This document shows, in pieces, positions 59,820 to 64,000 of a stretch of 64,000 nucleotides of DNA. This DNA is from CAWHJB01 sp963698715. GTDB taxonomy: Bacteria; Chloroflexota; Anaerolineae; Anaerolineales; UBA4823. The notes under the pieces are model-generated. The model worked only from the letters and a program-made list of their open reading frames with translations. It was not told the origin of the DNA and did no database searches. Both the position numbers and the translations under genes were made by a program. Numbering within the stretch: the stretch's first letter is position 1; every line of letters starts with the position of its first letter. The stretch lies in NCBI GenBank assembly GCA_963698715.1, contig CAVORW010000004.1, positions 496,001-560,000 on the forward strand, written 5' to 3'.

Positions 59820-60808
59820 ATGCGTGAATCGACAACTAAGCTCCCGCCTTCACGATGGCACCTGCAAACAGAGCGTCAGCTAAGGTCACGGAAAATGCAC
59901 CTGTCTGTTGTCCACAACGTGCTGATGATTGGTCCCCCCGGAGCTGGTAAACCCTTCTGGCCCGTGCCATCCCCAGCATTCTGCCCAAAATGTCGATCGA
60001 TGAAGCTCTGGATGTGACCCGCATCTACTCGATTGCCGATCAGCTCCCACCCGACCTGCCTCTGATCAGCAACCGCCCCTTCCGGGCCCCGCACCACACC
60101 ATATCACATGCTGGGCTGGTAGGAGGTGGAAACATACCCCGTCCGGGCGAGATCTCACTGGCCCATCGCGGAGTGCTGTTCCTGGATGAGCTGCCCGAGT
60201 TTGGACCGCGCGTCCTGGAAGTGCTGCGCCAGCCGATCGAGGATAAAGTCGTTACCATCAGCCGCGCCCACGGTTCGCTCTCTTTCCCAGCCAATTTCCA
60301 GATGATCGCTGCCATGAATCCCTGCCCGTGCGGGTATTACGGTGACACACTCAAGCCTTGCACCTGTTCCAACAGCACCATCACCAAATATCAGAAGCGG
60401 ATCTCCGGCCCGCTGCTGGACCGAATTGATATCCATATTGAAGTACCCCGGGTGGAATACGACAAACTCAGTGATCAGCGCCAGGGAGAGTTCTCTTCCG
60501 CAGTTCAAGCCAGGGTCGAAGCAGCCCGCCAGCAGCAGCGCCAGCGTTTCAGCGCCGAAAGGCTGGCAGCCAGCGGGATCAGCTGCAACGCCGATATGCG
60601 CCCGGCTGAGGTGCGCCTGTTTTGCCAGCTAGACGATACCGGTCGCTCGTTAATGCGGACCGCCATGAGCCAGCTCCAGCTTTCGGCCCGTGCTTACCAT
60701 CGCATCCTTAAACTGGCCCGCACGATTGCCGATTTGGCTGGGAGCGAGAGCATCCAATCTCAGCACCTGGCTGAGGCGCTGCAGTACCGGCCTCGTTCTG
60801 GACTTTAG
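59820..60808 (+). pseudogene. comM: comM, 3' part (with single-base deletion)
   Basis: From the right flanking repeat (59913) the comM frame resumes (HNVLMIGPPGAGK) with the Walker A motif. One A is missing at about 59949-59951 (GGTAAACCC instead of GGTAAAACCC), shifting the frame; the correct reading resumes from 59990. From there to 60808 the AAA+ core and C-terminal region are intact: MSIDEALDVTRIYSIADQLP, NRPFRAPHHTISHAGLVGGG, GVLFLDELPEF, AAMNPCPCGYYG, SGPLLDRIDIHIEVP. The C-terminal Mg-chelatase subdomain follows. The first 93 bases of the listed span are island sequence. Confidence 0.9.
59913..59927 (+). repeat. Right copy of the island-flanking direct repeat (attR-like)
   Basis: CACAACGTGCTGATG, the partner of 45882-45896 with one mismatch, marks the right boundary of the insertion in comM. 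Confidence 0.8.
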
Positions 60809-61046
60809 CACAATAAGTCGCCTGAATGTTCTGGTGCAGCCACCTTAATTCCTTATACGCATCCAGCATGAACGAAAGCATCAGCACATAATCCTGGAAC
60901 GGATGCCCTGCCACCGCGATCGCTGCCCGGTGTTTGTTCGCCCGCGCCGCAAGCGCATCGAGTTCCTTCCGGTCTTCATAGTCTAGGTTTTCTCGGAAAA
61001 GCTCGAACCAGTCGAATTGGCGGATATCGAATTGTGAATTGTCCAT
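60708..61046 (-). CDS. Possible small helical protein, convergent with comM
   Basis: From the ATG at 61046 (MDNSQFDIRQFDWFELFREN) the first 70 residues are charged and helical (EDRKELDALAARANKHRAAI), with a plausible composition for a real protein. The last part overlaps the 3' end of comM in antisense, so the natural stop may have been lost or the overlap is genuine. No Shine-Dalgarno is visible. Family unknown. Confidence 0.4.
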   Translation of the reverse strand: MDNSQFDIRQFDWFELFRENLDYEDRKELDALAARANKHRAAIAVAGHPFQDYVLMLSFMLDAYKELRWLHQNIQATYCAKVQNEAGTAAPQPGAEIGCSRSQPNRQSCGPV

Positions 61047-61247
61047 ATCGAGGATTATATCCAATCGCATCCGGAGGAAAGGCTGTGGAAGCCAATATCC
61101 CCCAAAATCTCTCCCTCCAACCATCACGCCAGCCTACACACTCCACATGCTTGGCACCACGTAACTCACTTTTCGACGCCGAATCTTGGCGCAGCCCAGT
61201 CGGCTCCATCCAGAAGTTGGACGGTTTTTTTTTATTAGCTATTCATT

Positions 61248-62435
61248 CTAGCGCTTAAACTCTCGCGTAAACGCTTTGCAAACGAATGGGAGATCGTTGC
61301 ACCATACACTATCGCCAACCCAATAATCGTCAGTAATGGATTCCTTGTATCCTTGAAGGCTTTCTGCTGGTGATGTGATTGGAAAGGATGGGCAATCTAC
61401 GGGCGAATTGAACCAAATGACTGCCTTAATTTCAGGCCAAGATTGAATACCGTCTACACCATTATAAGCATCTCTAATCCAGTCGTCCTTTTCAGTGGGA
61501 GTCATTCCATCTGCCGAAGCAAATTCACCAATGATTACAGGTTTGTGAGGATAAGTGCTTCTGATGATTTCCAATGTAGTGCTAAACACTTCTGGGAAAG
61601 TGTTCCAATTGTCACGACAGTCGCCCCAGTTATACCCATCTACGCCTATGACATCTACATAATTGTCGCCTGGATAATAGTTTGTTAAATGATTCCAGGG
61701 AGCATCAGTTTCAGAGGGAAAAGAGGCGTGATTTACAACCCAAATCCAGGTTATATTGGTTACTCCTGCCTCGCTAAAAATGTCGTGGATATGGCGGTAC
61801 ATGTCTCGGTAGCGCTCCGGACCATCGGCGCATCCAATAATTGGGTCTGCACAACCACCTTCATACTGACCATATAGGTCTTTCGTCTGATCATAAGTCT
61901 GATCGCAATTCAGTCCAAAGTTCTTTGCACCAGACCAGGCAGCCCAATCACCGTTCATTTCACCGGATGTACTGAGCATAATCGGATATCCCCATTCTTT
62001 TATTTGTTGAGCAAACGTAGTAATCATCGTTGTAATTTCATCAGTGCTGTTGAGAACCTGGCAGGAGTTTAAACCAATTTCTTGGTTTCCAATTTTGATC
62101 AGAGGGTCAAGGCTCAGGAATTCTATTGCCCCTCGCTTCTGAATTTGATTGGCATAGTCTTCCCAAAAATCATTATGCCAAAAGGCTTGATAAATCTTGA
62201 TGACCGAATGTTTCTTGCCCACCTGACATTCCAGGGCATCTATATAATTGAGATCCGTCACGAGGCCCAATAGAGCACCGTTCTCTGGAAAAATGGTTGA
62301 GATAGCAGGTATCCAGGAATTTGACCCTGAACTCAAGGCGCGAAAAGGCGGCTTCCCAAAAGTATAGAGGAAAGCAACCAGCAGTAAAGCCATCACACCG
62401 AAAAGTTTTTTCGATCCTTTTGCGTTTGATTTGAT
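61248..62435 (-). CDS. GH26-type glycoside hydrolase (mannanase-like), unusual start
   Basis: The protein has a signal segment (KLFGVMALLLVAFLYTFG) and a TIM-barrel with STSGEMNGDWAAW (acid/base Glu), WIWVVNHASFPSE, VDVIGVDGYNWGDC and PVIIGEFASADG (nucleophile Glu), the pattern of GH26 beta-mannanases and related endoglycanases. Translation from GTG/ATG at 62396/62393 gives a signal without a basic start. An in-frame ATC at 62435-62433 has AGGAGG exactly six bases upstream and would add a Lys-rich n-region (KSNAKGSKKLFG). The start is therefore uncertain, and an ATC start or mutated ATG is possible. It lies downstream of a truncated F5/8C frame in the same reading frame. Confidence 0.78.
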   Translation of the reverse strand: MKSNAKGSKKLFGVMALLLVAFLYTFGKPPFRALSSGSNSWIPAISTIFPENGALLGLVTDLNYIDALECQVGKKHSVIKIYQAFWHNDFWEDYANQIQKRGAIEFLSLDPLIKIGNQEIGLNSCQVLNSTDEITTMITTFAQQIKEWGYPIMLSTSGEMNGDWAAWSGAKNFGLNCDQTYDQTKDLYGQYEGGCADPIIGCADGPERYRDMYRHIHDIFSEAGVTNITWIWVVNHASFPSETDAPWNHLTNYYPGDNYVDVIGVDGYNWGDCRDNWNTFPEVFSTTLEIIRSTYPHKPVIIGEFASADGMTPTEKDDWIRDAYNGVDGIQSWPEIKAVIWFNSPVDCPSFPITSPAESLQGYKESITDDYWVGDSVWCNDLPFVCKAFTREFKR

Positions 62436-62492
62436 ATCTAGCCTCCTGGCTCCCAGCTTATCGTGCCGCGAGTTGAGTCGGGAAGATGATGA

Positions 62493-62770
62493 TTACTTGA
62501 TCTCAGTAATACAATATGCCTCGGCATAAGCATCTTGCCATTTTAATACAATGCTTTGGATGACTTGAGGTGTAGAGAAATCTACTCGAATCCACTGCGG
62601 TTCGTAAAATTCACTACTCCAACGGCTGCTAATATCTCCATCAATCGCATTTATCGCCAGGCACTTTATACATTCTTTGGTGTCTTGTTCTGAAGAAGCA
62701 TAGGACGTTGCCCCAATAGCAAGGTTACTAGTACACGTTGGCATAAATGCACCTGTGATTATGCCGCCAG
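62493..62770 (-). pseudogene. F5/8 type C (discoidin) domain fragment
   Basis: The frame has SNLAIGATSYASSEQ, AINAIDGDISSRWSSEF, WIRVDFSTPQVIQSIVLKWQ and AYAEAY, the first two-thirds of a discoidin carbohydrate-binding domain. It stops at YCITEIK, before the domain would be complete, and its N-terminus fuses into the IS630 end. So both ends are truncated. A secreted glycan-binding protein gene was probably cut by the insertion sequence. Confidence 0.7.
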
Positions 62771-63975
62771 GGCCTTGCCCTTGTAAGTCCACTTGAAAGG
62801 TTTCGCCATAGTGCGGTTGAAATACTCGATGAAAGCCAACACTTTGGCTTTCAAATCAGATGCAGAAGAGAAGTCACCTCTCTTGAGCAATTTTCGAACC
62901 AGGATGCTAAACCAGATCTCGATTTGGTTCATCCAGGAAGCATGTTTGGGAGTGTAATGAAAAACAATCCGGTGAGATGGATCACACAAAAAGGCAGCGC
63001 GTGTTTGCATCGATTTCAGGATGCCGCTTTTGCCTTTGACGCCCAGGTCAATGTCTACGTCTGATTCATCAGCCACATAACGCACCAAGGATTCTGACTG
63101 ATGTGTGTTGAGGTTGTCCACCACAAAATGCCACTTGGCGATAGACAGAGAGCTTTCCACCGTTTCGCGAATGTGCCTGGCGAAATCCTCTTCGGTGCGT
63201 GTGCTGCCTGCGGATACCTTCCCGATCTGCCCGGTGCAGACATTGAAATTCATGATAAACGAGGCCGTTCCATGCCGAATGTACTCGAATTCCCTGCGTT
63301 CGACTTTGCCTGGAGCCATTGGCAAGCCTGGATGTTTGCGTTCCAACGCCTGAACGCCAGTCATTTCGTCCGTGCTCATCACGGCTTCGCCTTTTTTTGC
63401 CAATTCTGGAGCCTGGTGATACAACTCATTGATGTCTTTAACCTTCTCATCGAACCGTTTATCCTTTTCTTTGTCCGGCGTCAGCCAGTAACGGATCAGG
63501 TGCGGCTTGAGACCCCTTTTTTGAGCAGCCGGGATGCATGGCGCGGGGAAATGCTTGCCAAAATCCCGCGCTGTACAATCTCATCAGCGATTTCTCTCCC
63601 TGTCCATTGGCTGATTGGCCTGCCGGACTTTTCTGGCTTTTCGCAAGCCATCTTCTCAATCTGGCAGATTTGGTCGGCTGTGATTTGTGCTGGCGCCCCT
63701 GGCCGCGGCAAGTCCTCCAGCCGCTCCTCGATACTCAACTCGTCTAACCCGATGGGCTCTAAATCTAACCACCGCCTCCGCCATAGTCGGGTCATATCCA
63801 GTGAAACACCGAGTGCTTTCGCAATTTCCGGTGTGTTTTTGCCTGTTGCTGCCAATAAAACTATTCGCCCACGAAGCACTTTCTGGTGCTCTGCCGTCCG
63901 ACGGCTCACCAACCTTTCCAATCCTTCTTTCTCAGCTTCTGTCAGTTTGATTTTGGGAGGTTTTGGCCCTGGCAT
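62759..63975 (-). CDS. IS630-family transposase (second type, -1 frameshift)
   Basis: Frame A (63975-63496) has two helix-turn-helix parts (NTPEIAKALGVSLDMTRLWR; TGREIADEIVQRGI). Frame B (ending 62759) has the DDE core: MSTDEMTGVQALERKHP, WHFVVDNLNTHQ and the Glu of ASWMNQIEIWFSIL. A run of six A residues (T6 at 63517-63522 on the plus strand) joins the frames by a -1 slip, giving LLKK then RGLKPHLIRYWL, a normal IS630 sequence. The terminal repeats are not clearly seen; the right end may lie past the window. It differs from the copy at 47451. Confidence 0.85.
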
Positions 63976-64000
63976 AATCCGTTCCTTGTTTTTAGATTTG

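Noticed and set aside
62756..63982. GATTATGCC inverted repeat as terminal repeats of the second IS630
   Set aside because: The copies lie at the coding ends, only 9 bp long, and IS630 ends normally lie outside the gene with a TA flank, which is not seen here.

Overview
The window looks like a chromosomal segment of a Chloroflexota bacterium, most likely class Anaerolineae. The lineage call is an inference. It rests on the fused ADP-forming acetate-CoA ligase, LysM/M23 lipoproteins, a two-domain protein disulfide oxidoreductase, a GH36 alpha-galactosidase, and secreted proteins carrying a [YF]LP[LFS][IV] motif common in that phylum. No rRNA, tRNA or CRISPR array was found.

Layout. 1-4808 (minus strand): ftcD, an M23 lipoprotein, a CapA-type lipoprotein and the start of dCTP deaminase (runs off the window). 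5217-9964: three tandem LysM/M23 lipoproteins closed by a clear terminator. 10106-13474: a consensus promoter driving a DUF2089 protein, two DUF4097-type proteins and a small protein, all four sharing a SHOCT-like helical hairpin. 13515-16707 (minus strand): OsmC, TlpA, PDO, a zinc-ribbon peptide and an ECF sigma/zf-HC2 anti-sigma pair, probably a thiol-redox unit. 16899-24498: a promoter and hairpin-rich leader, then a SAM hydroxide adenosyltransferase and the A, S and T components of an ECF importer, mixed with an HhH protein, a DUF3052-like protein and an M20 peptidase. 24512-27988: an ABC-2 exporter. 28179-30579: a SpoIIE phosphatase/kinase-like protein and STAS antagonist. 30672-37451: alpha-galactosidase, acetate-CoA ligase, M20 peptidase and PfkB kinase. 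37565-42620: a TetR-controlled exporter (two ATPases, HlyD, permease). 42846-45147: pterin dehydratase, two small membrane proteins and a response-regulator diguanylate cyclase.

The most unusual region starts at about 45890. comM is split into a 5' part (45246-45902) and a 3' part (59913-60808) by about 14 kb of foreign-looking, AT-richer DNA. A near-identical 15-bp direct repeat lies at both junctions, and the C-terminal remnant of a serine recombinase lies just inside the left one. The island carries an IS630 element with intact ends, a cassette of three adjacent genes with three different nuclease folds (EVE-HNH, GIY-YIG, PD-(D/E)XK), a secreted ComEC-like metallo-beta-lactamase with a lamin-tail domain, a secreted five-module LTD/Fn3/C39/TSP3/FGE protein, two paralogous small membrane proteins and a secreted beta-helix protein. 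The nuclease cassette is the best candidate for an undescribed (probably defence) system.

After comM come a possible small gene, a GH26-type glycosidase whose best Shine-Dalgarno points to an ATC codon, a broken F5/8C domain and a second IS630 transposase at the window edge. Three conserved genes (a DUF4097 gene, ecfA, comM 3' part) each carry a single-base frameshift, which may be real decay or consensus error.
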